Shown here: positions 24,888 to 36,149 of the stretch, in pieces | Numbering within the stretch: the first letter of the stretch is position 1 | Layout of the letters: every line of letters starts with the position of its first letter | Assembly: GCF_028532485.1 (NCBI RefSeq) | Contig: NZ_CP116942.1 | Span: 4,092,001 to 4,156,000, forward strand | DNA from: Iamia majanohamensis | GTDB taxonomy: Bacteria; Actinomycetota; Acidimicrobiia; Acidimicrobiales; Iamiaceae | Reading direction: 5' to 3' | DNA length: 64,000 bases | Program-made: the position numbers and the translations under genes | Notes under the pieces: generated by a model | Seen by the model: the letters and a program-made list of their open reading frames with translations, nothing else | Databases searched by the model: none | Told to the model about the DNA's origin: nothing

Positions 24888-24902
24888 GTGGTGATCAGGG
24901 GT
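24888..24902 (-). repeat. 15-mer shared with the fusA-tuf gap
   Basis: ACCCCTGATCACCAC (minus strand) occurs here in the rpoB-rpoC gap and again at 16635-16649 in the fusA-tuf gap. In both places it lies roughly 60-120 nt before the next start codon. Function unknown; it may be chance. Confidence 0.35.
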
Positions 24903-24909
24903 CGGCTGC

Positions 24910-28596
<3,687 letters not shown>

Positions 28597-28707
28597 GGCG
28601 TCTCCTCGGATGGAGGGGTGATCACGCGGCGATGACCGTGCTGCGGGCGCGCCCATCCCCTGGGCCGGAAGACAGGGGGACGAGGCAGGCAGTCACGGCA
28701 ACGGACC

Positions 28708-28737
28708 ACACTAGGGGTCGACGTGGTCGTCGAGCAA
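28708..28737 (-). promoter_or_regulatory. Candidate rpoB promoter
   Basis: Minus strand -35 TTGCTC (28732-28737), 18-nt spacer, -10 TAGTGT (28708-28713). It implies a leader of about 105 nt before the TTG start and independent transcription of rpoBC from rplJL. Confidence 0.6.
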
Positions 28738-28754
28738 CCCGCGCTCGCCGGATC

Positions 28755-28788
28755 GGGACCTCGGCGCAGTGCCGGGCCCGGAGGTCCC
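28755..28788 (-). terminator. Hairpin upstream of the rpoB promoter
   Basis: GGGACCTC (28755-28762) pairs with GAGGTCCC (28781-28788), and the loop can extend the stem by CGG/CCG. It lies between the rplL end and the rpoB -35 box. It could end readthrough from rplL. Confidence 0.4.
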
Positions 28789-28848
28789 GCGCAGGGTAAG
28801 GCCCCGGGCCCGACAGGTCAAGGATCTCCGGCCCCGCCCGGGCGCGAC

Positions 28849-28896
28849 GACGGGCGGGGGCCGAGCACCCCCGGAGGGGGCCGGCCCCCGCCCGTC
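28849..28896 (-). terminator. Nested hairpin between rplL and rpoB
   Basis: A perfect 14-bp outer stem (28849-28862 with 28883-28896) encloses a CCCCC-GGA-GGGGG hairpin (28868-28880). It begins 47 nt after the rplL stop. In E. coli a partial terminator sits at the same place and sets the ribosomal protein to polymerase ratio. The same role here is inference. Confidence 0.6.
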
Positions 28897-28942
28897 GGCA
28901 GGGTGGGGCGGGCGGGGCCGCGAGCGGCCCGGGGCCCGCGGC

Positions 28943-29332
28943 CTACTTCAGCTCGACGGACGCACCCTCGGCCTCGAGGGCCTCCTTGGCCTTCTCGGCG
29001 TCCTCCTTGGAGGCGTTCTCGAGGATCGGCTTGGGGGCGGCGTCCACCAGGTCCTTGGCCTCCTTGAGGCCCAGGCTGGTGAGGGAGCGGACGGCCTTGA
29101 TGACGCCGACCTTCTTGTCGCCGGCGGCGGTCAGGATGACGTCGAACTCGTCCTTCTCCTCGGCGCCACCACCGCCGTCGCCGCCACCGGCGGCGGGGGC
29201 GGCGGCCGCGGCCACGGGGGCGGCGGCGGTGACGTCGAAGCGCTCCTCGAACGCGGTCTTGAGCTCGGACAGCTCCAGCACCGTCATGCCGGCGATGGCG
29301 TCGAGGATCTCATCGGTGGAAAGGGTGGCCAT
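28943..29332 (-). CDS. rplL: 50S ribosomal protein L7/L12
   Basis: Stalk protein that recruits translation GTPases. The 129-residue product has the dimerisation domain ([20 protein letters not shown]), an Ala/Gly-rich hinge and the C-terminal domain with [20 protein letters not shown]. It starts 3 nt after rplJ. Confidence 0.97.
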   Translation of the reverse strand: MATLSTDEILDAIAGMTVLELSELKTAFEERFDVTAAAPVAAAAAPAAGGGDGGGGAEEKDEFDVILTAAGDKKVGVIKAVRSLTSLGLKEAKDLVDAAPKPILENASKEDAEKAKEALEAEGASVELK

Positions 29333-29335
29333 GGT

Positions 29336-29986
29336 TCAGCTCTCCTCGGTCTCGGCCGTGTCGGCCGGGGTCTCGGTCCCGGCATCGGCCGGGGTGGGGT
29401 CGGTGGCCGAGTCCTCGGCCGGGGGGGTGTCGGCGGCGGCCTCGGCCGGCGCCGCGGGGGCGTCGGGCGCGCCCCCCGCCTCGATGAGCGCGTTGAGCGC
29501 GTAGGCGAAGCTGCGGGGCACGGCGTCGAGCAGGCCCGCCATCTGCTGCATCGGGGCTGCGAACAGCCCCGCGATCTCCGACAGCAGCACCTCGCGGCTG
29601 GGGAGGTCGGCGAGGCGGGTGACCTCGGCCGAGCCCACGACGGCGCCGCCCAGGAGCCCGCCCTTCACGACCAGCGCCGGGTTGGTCCGGGCGAAGTCGC
29701 GCAGGGCCTTGGCCACGCCGGCGACGTCGCCGTCGACGAAGGCGATGGCGGTCGGGCCGGTGAGCAGGTCGTCGATCTCGATGCCACGCTCGGCAGCCGC
29801 CAGGCGCACCAGGGTGTTCTTGTAGATCTTGTAGGTGCCGCCGGCCTCCCGCAGGGCGCGCCGCAGGTCGGCCATGCCGCCCACGTCGATGCCGCGGTAC
29901 TCGGTGAGCACGACGGCCTCGGCCGCGTCGAGGCGCTCGCCGACCTCGGCCACGAGGGCGACCTTCTCGGGTCGGGGGTTCTCCAC
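29336..29986 (-). CDS. rplJ: 50S ribosomal protein L10 with acidic tail
   Basis: Base of the ribosomal stalk. The 216-residue product has the rRNA-binding domain (about 1-130; TEYRGIDVGGMADLRRALRE) and the L7/L12-binding helix (about 135-170). An extra Ala/Pro/Thr/Glu-rich tail (171-216) follows. Start GTG 29984-29986 is preceded by AGGAGGAG. The leader upstream resembles the L10 autoregulatory leader. Confidence 0.96.
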   Translation of the reverse strand: MENPRPEKVALVAEVGERLDAAEAVVLTEYRGIDVGGMADLRRALREAGGTYKIYKNTLVRLAAAERGIEIDDLLTGPTAIAFVDGDVAGVAKALRDFARTNPALVVKGGLLGGAVVGSAEVTRLADLPSREVLLSEIAGLFAAPMQQMAGLLDAVPRSFAYALNALIEAGGAPDAPAAPAEAAADTPPAEDSATDPTPADAGTETPADTAETEES

Positions 29987-30157
29987 TGCTCCTCCTCTCA
30001 CGTGTGTCGGGCGTCCCCGGGGGACGCGCGAAGGGTGTCCGCACCGCACGCGCGAACACCCTGGGAGGAACGTGGTCCCCACCTGGTCAGGCGGACGGGC
30101 GTCCTTTCAGCACCGAGGTGCACCGGATGTCTTCGGCAGCGATGGTTGATCTGTAGT
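29987..30157 (-). promoter_or_regulatory. L10 leader RNA (autoregulatory)
   Basis: Transcribed leader of about 170 nt before rplJ. The sense strand contains GCCGAAGACA (30128-30137), followed by CCGGTG and a downstream AGGTG stretch. That order is typical of the ribosomal protein L10 leader, which binds L10-L7/L12 to repress its own operon. A perfect 8-bp hairpin (30011-30027) lies close to the rplJ Shine-Dalgarno and could be the attenuating element. A covariance-model search would decide. Confidence 0.6.
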
Positions 30158-30163
30158 CGGGAG

Positions 30164-30193
30164 ACCCTACCGGCCTCCTGCGTCCCCGGCCAA
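30164..30193 (-). promoter_or_regulatory. Candidate rplJL promoter
   Basis: Minus strand -35 TTGGCC (30188-30193), 18-nt spacer, -10 TAGGGT (30164-30169). Predicted transcription would start close to 30157, right at the L10 leader. Confidence 0.65.
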
Positions 30194-30201
30194 TCCCGCC
30201 C

Positions 30202-30251
30202 ACCCGAGTCGGCGAGGACACCCGCCGACTCGGGTGAGCAGGTGTCCTCGC
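30202..30251 (-). terminator. Overlapping inverted repeats between rplA and rplJ
   Basis: Two stems compete. A 13-bp stem pairs 30202-30214 with 30223-30235, and an 11-bp stem pairs 30212-30222 with 30241-30251. They overlap by 3 nt, so they are mutually exclusive or form a pseudoknot. The site lies just upstream of the rplJ -35 box, so it may terminate rplKA transcription. Confidence 0.5.
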
Positions 30252-30446
30252 AGGGAACCTCGCCGATGACCCGGGCGACCACCCGCGAGGTCCGGACGAG
30301 CCGGCGCAGCCGCTGGGGGGTGCGGGGGTCTCCCCCCGCAGAGGAGGGTGGCTGCGAGGGACGAGCCGCCACCCGCCGGGATCCCCCAGCGCGGCCGCAG
30401 GCCGCCCCCTCGGCTCGAGGGAGCGGAGCGAAGCGAGCGACCTCGA
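30252..30446 (-). other. 3' untranslated region of rplKA
   Basis: No gene seen. It holds several GC hairpins. One is a TCGAGG/CCTCGA stem directly after the rplA stop (30415-30446) enclosing a GAGCG-rich repeat. Others are a GCGGCC-GCA-GGCCGC stem (near 30391) and a 7-bp stem at 30321-30340. Confidence 0.5.
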
Positions 30447-31151
30447 CTAGTCCTCTTCGTCGGGCTTGATGCGGTTGGGGTCGACCTTGATGCCCGGGCC
30501 CATCGTGGACGACAGGCCCACCCGACGGAAGTAGCGCCCCTTCGAGGACGCCGGCTTGGCCCGGTTGAGCTCGTCGACGACGGCCCGCACGTTCTGGCTC
30601 AGGGCCTCGGCGGTGAAGCTGGCCTTGCCCACGGGGACGTGCACGTTGCCGTAGCGGTCGGTGCGGTACTCCACCTTCCCGCCCTTGAAGTCCTCCACGG
30701 CCTTGCCCACATCGGCGGTGACGGTGCCGGTCTTGGGGTTCGGCATGAGGCCCCGGGGACCGAGCACGCGGCCCAGGCGACCGACGGTCGGCATCATGTC
30801 GGGGGTGGCGATGGCCACGTCGAAGTCGAGCTTGCCCCCCTCGACCTCGGCGGCGAGGTCGTCGGAGCCGACCACGTCGGCACCCGCGGCCCGGGCGGCC
30901 TCGGCGGCCTCGCCCGCGGCGAACACCGCGATGCGGACGTCCTTGCCCGTGCCCGCCGGGAGGGCGACGGTGCCCCGCACCATCTGGTCGGCCTTCCGGG
31001 GGTCGACGCCGAGGCGGACGCTGAGCTCGACGGTCTCGTCGAACCCGGCGGTGGCCAGGGTGGTCACCAGCGACACGGCCTCGTCGGCCGAGTGCAGGTG
31101 GTCGCGGTCGTACCGCTTGGTGGCGTCGCTGTAGCGCTTGCCCTTCGCCAT
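30447..31151 (-). CDS. rplA: 50S ribosomal protein L1
   Basis: Forms the mobile L1 stalk at the E site; in E. coli it represses its own operon. The 234-residue product contains [20 protein letters not shown], the family signature, and [26 protein letters not shown] precedes the ATG. It is 97 nt downstream of rplK. Confidence 0.97.
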   Translation of the reverse strand: MAKGKRYSDATKRYDRDHLHSADEAVSLVTTLATAGFDETVELSVRLGVDPRKADQMVRGTVALPAGTGKDVRIAVFAAGEAAEAARAAGADVVGSDDLAAEVEGGKLDFDVAIATPDMMPTVGRLGRVLGPRGLMPNPKTGTVTADVGKAVEDFKGGKVEYRTDRYGNVHVPVGKASFTAEALSQNVRAVVDELNRAKPASSKGRYFRRVGLSSTMGPGIKVDPNRIKPDEED

Positions 31152-31248
31152 GGTGGCTCCCTCGTCTGGTCGGGGCCCGGGGCGAGGTCCTCCCCGGTGC
31201 CGCTGGTGGCCGGGACCCGGTCGGCGACCGGCCCGGAGGATCTGTGGG

Positions 31249-31674
31249 TCAGCCGACCTCGAGGCCCATGGAGCGGGCCGTGCCCTCGACCTGCTTGACG
31301 GCGCCGTCGAGGTCGACGGCGTTGAGGTCGGGCATCTTGGTCTCGGCGATGGAGCGGATCTGGGCCGCGGTCACCTTGCCCGACCCCTCGCGCCCGGGGG
31401 TCTGGGAGCCCTTCTCGATCCCGGCGGCCTCGCGGAGCAGGACCGGGGTCGGCGGGGTCTTGGTGATGAAGGTGAAGGAGCGGTCCTCGAAGACCGTGAT
31501 CTCGACGGGCACGATGGTGCCGCGCTGGGACTCCGTCTGGGCGTTGTAGGCCTTGCAGAAGTCCATGATGGCCACGCCGTGGGGGCCCAGGGCGGTGCCG
31601 ACGGGCGGGGCCGGGTTGGCCTGGCCCGCGGGGATCTGGATCTTGACGACGGCCAGGACCTTCTTCTTGGCCAT
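31249..31674 (-). CDS. rplK: 50S ribosomal protein L11
   Basis: GTPase-centre protein and thiostrepton-site partner. The 141-residue product has the standard length, with [20 protein letters not shown] and the C-terminal [27 protein letters not shown] lies 8 nt before the ATG. A weak -10-like TACCCT is seen upstream at 31756-31761. Confidence 0.97.
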   Translation of the reverse strand: MAKKKVLAVVKIQIPAGQANPAPPVGTALGPHGVAIMDFCKAYNAQTESQRGTIVPVEITVFEDRSFTFITKTPPTPVLLREAAGIEKGSQTPGREGSGKVTAAQIRSIAETKMPDLNAVDLDGAVKQVEGTARSMGLEVG

Positions 31675-31808
31675 GGTGGTGGCTCCTCGTGGGGGCGGCG
31701 GCGGCGCCGCCCGGGACTCGTGGGCTCGGCACCGGGGGCGCCGAGGGGACAGGACAGGGTACGGGGCGGCGCCGTGGGAGCGCCACCCGGTGCGGGCCGG
31801 CGTCGGCC

Positions 31809-32609
31809 CTAGAACTTGGCGACCTGGGAGAAGTCCAGCTCGACGGGGGTCTCGCGGCCGAAGATGTCGACGAGGACCTTGACCTTGAGCTGGTCCTCGT
31901 TGATCTCCACGATCTCGCCGGAGAAGTTGGCGAACGGGCCCTCCTTGACGCGCACCGTCTCCCCGAGCTCGTGCTCGAGGCGGGCCCGGCCCTTCTTGGT
32001 GGGCACGTCCTCGGCCTCGTCCTTGACGGCGAGGAAGTTCTCCACGTCGCGGCGGGGCAGGGGCGACGGCTTGTTGCCCGCCCCCACGAAGCCGGTGACG
32101 CCGGGGGTGTTGCGGATCACGTACCAGGAGTCGTCGTCGAGCAGGCAGCGCACCAGCAGGTAGCCGGGGAACATCTTCTTCTGCACGACCTGCTTCTTGC
32201 CGCCCCGGATCTCGACCACGTCCTCCATGGGGATGACGACCTCGTGGATCCGGCCCTCCATGTTCATGGAGGAGGTGCGGGCCTCCAGGTTCTGCTTGAC
32301 CTTCTTCTCGTAGCCCGACTGCGTGTGGACCACGTACCAGCGACCGGGGCGGTCGAAGGGGCTCTCCGGCGGGGCCGGCGGCTCCTCGATGAGGGCGTCG
32401 GCGTCGACGACCTCACCGGTCTCGGGGTCGATGCCGGCGGGCGCCTCGTCGGTCGTGACGGGCTCGCCCGGGTCCGGCGGCGGGGCGTCGGCCTCGCCCG
32501 CCTCGGGCGTGACGGTGCCCGGGGTGGCGGTGTCGGTGGGCGACGGCGGGGCGTCGGTCTCGGCCGCGTCCTGCGCGGGGGACGGGTCGGTGTCGTTCAG
32601 GAAGCTCAT
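31809..32609 (-). CDS. nusG: Transcription termination/antitermination protein NusG
   Basis: RNA polymerase elongation factor linking transcription to translation or Rho. The 266-residue product has a long disordered acidic/Pro-rich N-terminal extension (about 1-88). The NGN domain starts at [19 protein letters not shown] (90-108) and the C-terminal KOW domain occupies about the last 50 residues ([13 protein letters not shown]). The extension is longer than in E. coli, but such extensions are common in actinobacteria. The gene lies between secE and rplK, the canonical order. Confidence 0.95.
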   Translation of the reverse strand: MSFLNDTDPSPAQDAAETDAPPSPTDTATPGTVTPEAGEADAPPPDPGEPVTTDEAPAGIDPETGEVVDADALIEEPPAPPESPFDRPGRWYVVHTQSGYEKKVKQNLEARTSSMNMEGRIHEVVIPMEDVVEIRGGKKQVVQKKMFPGYLLVRCLLDDDSWYVIRNTPGVTGFVGAGNKPSPLPRRDVENFLAVKDEAEDVPTKKGRARLEHELGETVRVKEGPFANFSGEIVEINEDQLKVKVLVDIFGRETPVELDFSQVAKF

Positions 32610-32656
32610 GGAGGGGTCTTCTCGTCGTTGCGGTCAGGCGGTCGGGGGTGCCGGGG

Positions 32657-32956
32657 TCAGGCGTCGTAGACCCAGAGGACCGCCCGGGCCAGGCCCAGGT
32701 CGACCACGGCGATGAGGGCCGTCAGCACCACGATCGTGATGAACACGATGATCGAGTAGTTGGTGGTCTCGGCGCGGGTGGGCCAGTTGACCTTCCGCAT
32801 CTCGGCCCGCACCTCGCGCAGGAACTGGCGCGGCTTGGTGCGCTGCTCCTTGGGGCGCGGGGGCGTCGGGGCGCGCCGGCTGGCCTTGGGGCTGCCGTCG
32901 GCGTCGATGGCACCCTGCTTCTGCAGGAGGCGCTTCTGTTCACGGTTCATCGCCAT
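32657..32956 (-). CDS. secE: Preprotein translocase subunit SecE
   Basis: Small membrane subunit clamping SecY. The 99-residue product has a basic cytoplasmic N terminus, the conserved FLREVRAEMRKVNWPTRAE amphipathic helix and one transmembrane segment (about 67-92). The start is ATG 32954-32956; the frame is open further upstream but runs into tRNA-Trp. Confidence 0.94.
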   Translation of the reverse strand: MAMNREQKRLLQKQGAIDADGSPKASRRAPTPPRPKEQRTKPRQFLREVRAEMRKVNWPTRAETTNYSIIVFITIVVLTALIAVVDLGLARAVLWVYDA

Positions 32957-32992
32957 CGGAGGTCCCTGACGAGCGGTGGAGGATGGGGAGCG

Positions 32993-33065
32993 CAGGGCAG
33001 GAGGGAATCGAACCCCCAACCGCCGGTTTTGGAGACCGGTGCTCTGCCAGTTGAGCTACTGCCCT
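32993..33065 (-). tRNA. tRNA-Trp (CCA)
   Basis: A full cloverleaf can be drawn. Acceptor stem AGGGCAG/CTGCCCT, D arm GCTC/GAGC, anticodon stem CCGGT/ACCGG with loop CTCCAAA (anticodon CCA), T arm GGGGG-TTCGATT-CCCTC. The 3' CCA is not encoded. It lies directly upstream of secE, a widely conserved arrangement. Confidence 0.96.
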
Positions 33066-33107
33066 CGGGTGAGGATGCCCCGGTCGACCCGGGGTCAGGC
33101 CCGTGCG

Positions 33108-33113
33108 ACACTA
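33108..33113 (-). promoter_or_regulatory. -10-like box upstream of tRNA-Trp
   Basis: TAGTGT on the minus strand, about 43 nt before the tRNA 5' end. No good -35 element is seen at 17-18 nt. It would drive tRNA-Trp-secE-nusG. Confidence 0.4.
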
Positions 33114-33155
33114 GCAACCCGGTCGCGGACCTCCCACTCGGCTCCGGCGCGGCGG

Positions 33156-33530
33156 TCAGCCCGCGAGCGGGAGGCGGCGGCCCCGGCCCCGGGTGGCGAG
33201 CACGAGGGCGCCGGCGGCGCCCGCGGCCGCGGTGGCCGCGGCCAGGCCTCCGAGGTAGGCGACCCGACGCCCGGTGAGCAGGGACCGGATGGCCCGGCGC
33301 TCCCCGGCCTCCTCGATGTGGGCCAGCACCTCGGTGACCAGCCCGGGCGCCGGCACCAGGACCTCGGTGCGCAGCGAGCGCAGGGCCCGCAGCACCCGAC
33401 GGTGCTCCACCAGGTCGGCCTGGCACCGGAGGCAGGTCTCGACGTGGGCCCGGGCCTCCCGGTCGAGCGCCCCGTCGTCGGTGACGGCCGCGGCCAGGCG
33501 GTCGCCCAGGTCGGCACAGGTGGTGGTCAT
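33156..33530 (-). CDS. Anti-sigma factor, zinc-binding type
   Basis: Predicted membrane-anchored inhibitor of the adjacent ECF sigma factor. The 124-residue product has a ZAS-type motif (His29-x3-Cys33-x2-Cys36) and one C-terminal transmembrane segment (about 90-114), followed by a very short basic tail. The start overlaps the sigma gene stop (TGATG). This supports a sigma/anti-sigma pair made in fixed ratio. Confidence 0.85.
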   Translation of the reverse strand: MTTTCADLGDRLAAAVTDDGALDREARAHVETCLRCQADLVEHRRVLRALRSLRTEVLVPAPGLVTEVLAHIEEAGERRAIRSLLTGRRVAYLGGLAAATAAAGAAGALVLATRGRGRRLPLAG

Positions 33531-34189
33531 CAGAGGCTCCCCCTCGTGGCTCCCTCCGCCTCGGCCCCCGCACGGGCGGGGAAGAGGCGGTCCTTCAGCT
33601 TGCGGCGGGCCCGGTGCAGGCGCACCTTGGCCGCCGACTCCGAGATGCCCAGCTCGGCGGCGATGGCCTCGTGGGGCAGGTCGTAGACGTCGCGGAGGAC
33701 CACCACGGCCCGCAGCTTGGGCGGCAGCTCGTCGAGGGCCGCCGCCAGGCGGGTCCGGAGGTCCGACGCGTCGGCCTGGGCCGACGGGTCCAGGCCGGGG
33801 TCGGTGTCCACCACCACCAGGTCCTCGACCAGCTCGTCGTGGCGGTGCCGTCGACGCCGGCCCACGTGGGTCGAGGCGCAGTTGGCGGTGATGCGGTACA
33901 TCCAGGTCGAGAAGCGCGCCTCGCCGCGGAAGCGGCCGATCGACCGGTAGGCCCGCAGGTAGGCCTCCTGGACGACGTCGCGGGCGTCGTCGTCGTCGCC
34001 CGTGAGGCGACGGGCCAGCGTGTAGGTCTCCACGTGGGTGGCGGCGACGAGGTCCTCGAAGGCGGCGTCGTCGCCGGACTGGGCCCGGGCCACGAGCGCG
34101 GCCATGGCCTCGGGGTCCGCGCGCAGCTCGCGCGCCCGCGGTCCCGGCCGCACTCCGACGTCGGTCACCATCGGGCCATCAGACCCCAT
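33530..34189 (-). CDS. ECF RNA polymerase sigma factor
   Basis: Alternative sigma factor of the extracytoplasmic-function class. The 219-residue product has region 2 at about 43-108 (DDARDVVQEAYLRAYRSIGR, then FSTWMYRITANCA). Region 4 is at about 147-202 (LPPKLRAVVVLRDVYDLPHE, then ISESAAKVRLHRARRKLK). A GGAGG lies 5 nt before the ATG. It is coupled to the anti-sigma gene and placed between rpmG and tRNA-Trp. The inducing signal is unknown. Confidence 0.92.
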   Translation of the reverse strand: MGSDGPMVTDVGVRPGPRARELRADPEAMAALVARAQSGDDAAFEDLVAATHVETYTLARRLTGDDDDARDVVQEAYLRAYRSIGRFRGEARFSTWMYRITANCASTHVGRRRRHRHDELVEDLVVVDTDPGLDPSAQADASDLRTRLAAALDELPPKLRAVVVLRDVYDLPHEAIAAELGISESAAKVRLHRARRKLKDRLFPARAGAEAEGATRGSL

Positions 34190-34218
34190 CGGGGCCTCCG
34201 GGGTTACGCGGCCCGCGG

Positions 34219-34261
34219 GGCGGCGCGGCCCGACCGGGTGCGGTCGGGCGCCCGCGCCGCC
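34219..34261 (-). terminator. Terminator after rpmG
   Basis: An outer 10-bp stem (34219-34228 with 34252-34261) is stacked on an inner 8-bp stem (34229-34236 with 34241-34248) with a GGTG loop and a 3-nt bulge. It lies between rpmG and the sigma factor gene, so the two are probably separate units. Confidence 0.65.
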
Positions 34262-34313
34262 TCTGCCGGGGGGCAGGGCTCCGCACCGGGCGCACCGACC
34301 TCACCGTCGCCGG

Positions 34314-34478
34314 CTAGCGGGTCTCCTTGTGGACCGTGTGGGCCTTGTCCCACCGGCAGTACTTCTTCATCTCGATGCGCTCGCGGTCGTTGATCTTGTT
34401 CTTGGTGGTGATGTAGTTGCGCCGCTTGCACGTCGTGCACTCGAGGGTGACGTGGACCCTCTTCTCGTTCCTGGCCAT
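34314..34478 (-). CDS. rpmG: 50S ribosomal protein L33, one zinc Cys missing
   Basis: Small large-subunit protein of 54 residues. It has the typical RNYITTKNK and [10 protein letters not shown] segments. The first zinc pair is intact (Cys14, Cys17), but the second reads Cys41-Arg-Trp-Asp44, so only three cysteines remain. ATG 34476-34478 has GGAGG upstream. It lies 15 nt after tuf copy 2. Confidence 0.93.
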   Translation of the reverse strand: MARNEKRVHVTLECTTCKRRNYITTKNKINDRERIEMKKYCRWDKAHTVHKETR

Positions 34479-34493
34479 CTTGGTGCCTCCCGG

Positions 34494-35681
<1,188 letters not shown>

Positions 35682-35707
35682 GTGGCTGCCTCCTCGGCGC
35701 GTCCGTC

Positions 35708-35726
35708 GGCCGGGCGGCGCCCGGCC
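35708..35726 (-). other. Hairpin between tRNA-Met and tuf
   Basis: GGCCGGGC-GGC-GCCCGGCC, a perfect 8-bp stem in the 75-nt gap. It may be a processing or partial termination site separating the tRNAs from tuf. Confidence 0.45.
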
Positions 35727-35756
35727 TCGGTGTGGGTGGGTTGTGGGACCTTGCGG

Positions 35757-35830
35757 TGGCGACGGTCGGGTTCGAACCGACGACCCCTCGATTATGAGCC
35801 GAGTGCTCTCACCAGCTGAGCTACGTCGCC
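35757..35830 (-). tRNA. tRNA-Met (CAT), probably elongator
   Basis: Acceptor GGCGACG/CGTCGCC, D arm GCTC/GAGC, anticodon stem CTCGG/TCGAG with loop CTCATAA (anticodon CAT), T arm GTCGG-TTCGAAC-CCGAC. Position 1-72 is a normal pair and the anticodon stem lacks the initiator GGG/CCC run, so it is not initiator tRNA. A lysidine-type Ile2 tRNA cannot be fully excluded. CCA is not encoded. Confidence 0.93.
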
Positions 35831-35880
35831 GGGGGCCAGCGGCGGACGGCGCCCCGCGGGACGCCCACCGGCTGGTGGCG

Positions 35881-35953
35881 AGCCTCCTGTGGGAATCGAA
35901 CCCACGACCTTTTCCTTACCATGGAAACGCTCTGCCGACTGAGCTAAGGAGGC
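35881..35953 (-). tRNA. tRNA-Thr (GGT)
   Basis: Acceptor GCCTCCT/AGGAGGC, D arm GCTC/GAGC, anticodon stem TTTCC/GGAAA with loop ATGGTAA (anticodon GGT), T arm GTGGG-TTCGATT-CCCAC. The discriminator is T and CCA is not encoded. It heads the tRNA-Thr/tRNA-Met/tuf/rpmG unit. Confidence 0.95.
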
Positions 35954-35991
35954 CTGGCGCCCCGTCCCGAGGGGTCGGAGGCCGAGGAGGC

Positions 35992-36022
35992 ATCCTAGGC
36001 GCGCCGCGCCCTGTTCCCCCAA
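35992..36022 (-). promoter_or_regulatory. Candidate promoter of the tRNA-Thr/tRNA-Met/tuf/rpmG unit
   Basis: Minus strand -10 TAGGAT (35992-35997) with -35 TTGGGG (36017-36022) at 19 nt. The -10 ends about 39 nt before the tRNA-Thr 5' end. Confidence 0.5.
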
Positions 36023-36149
36023 GCCCGATGGCCACGCCCCGGCGCCGACCCGGGCGCCCGCGGCCGCCCCGCCCACCCGGCCCCCCGGCCCTGGGCCGTT
36101 CGACCCACGAGGGCCTCAAGTCCGCAGGGGCGGGGCCGACAGGCACCGG

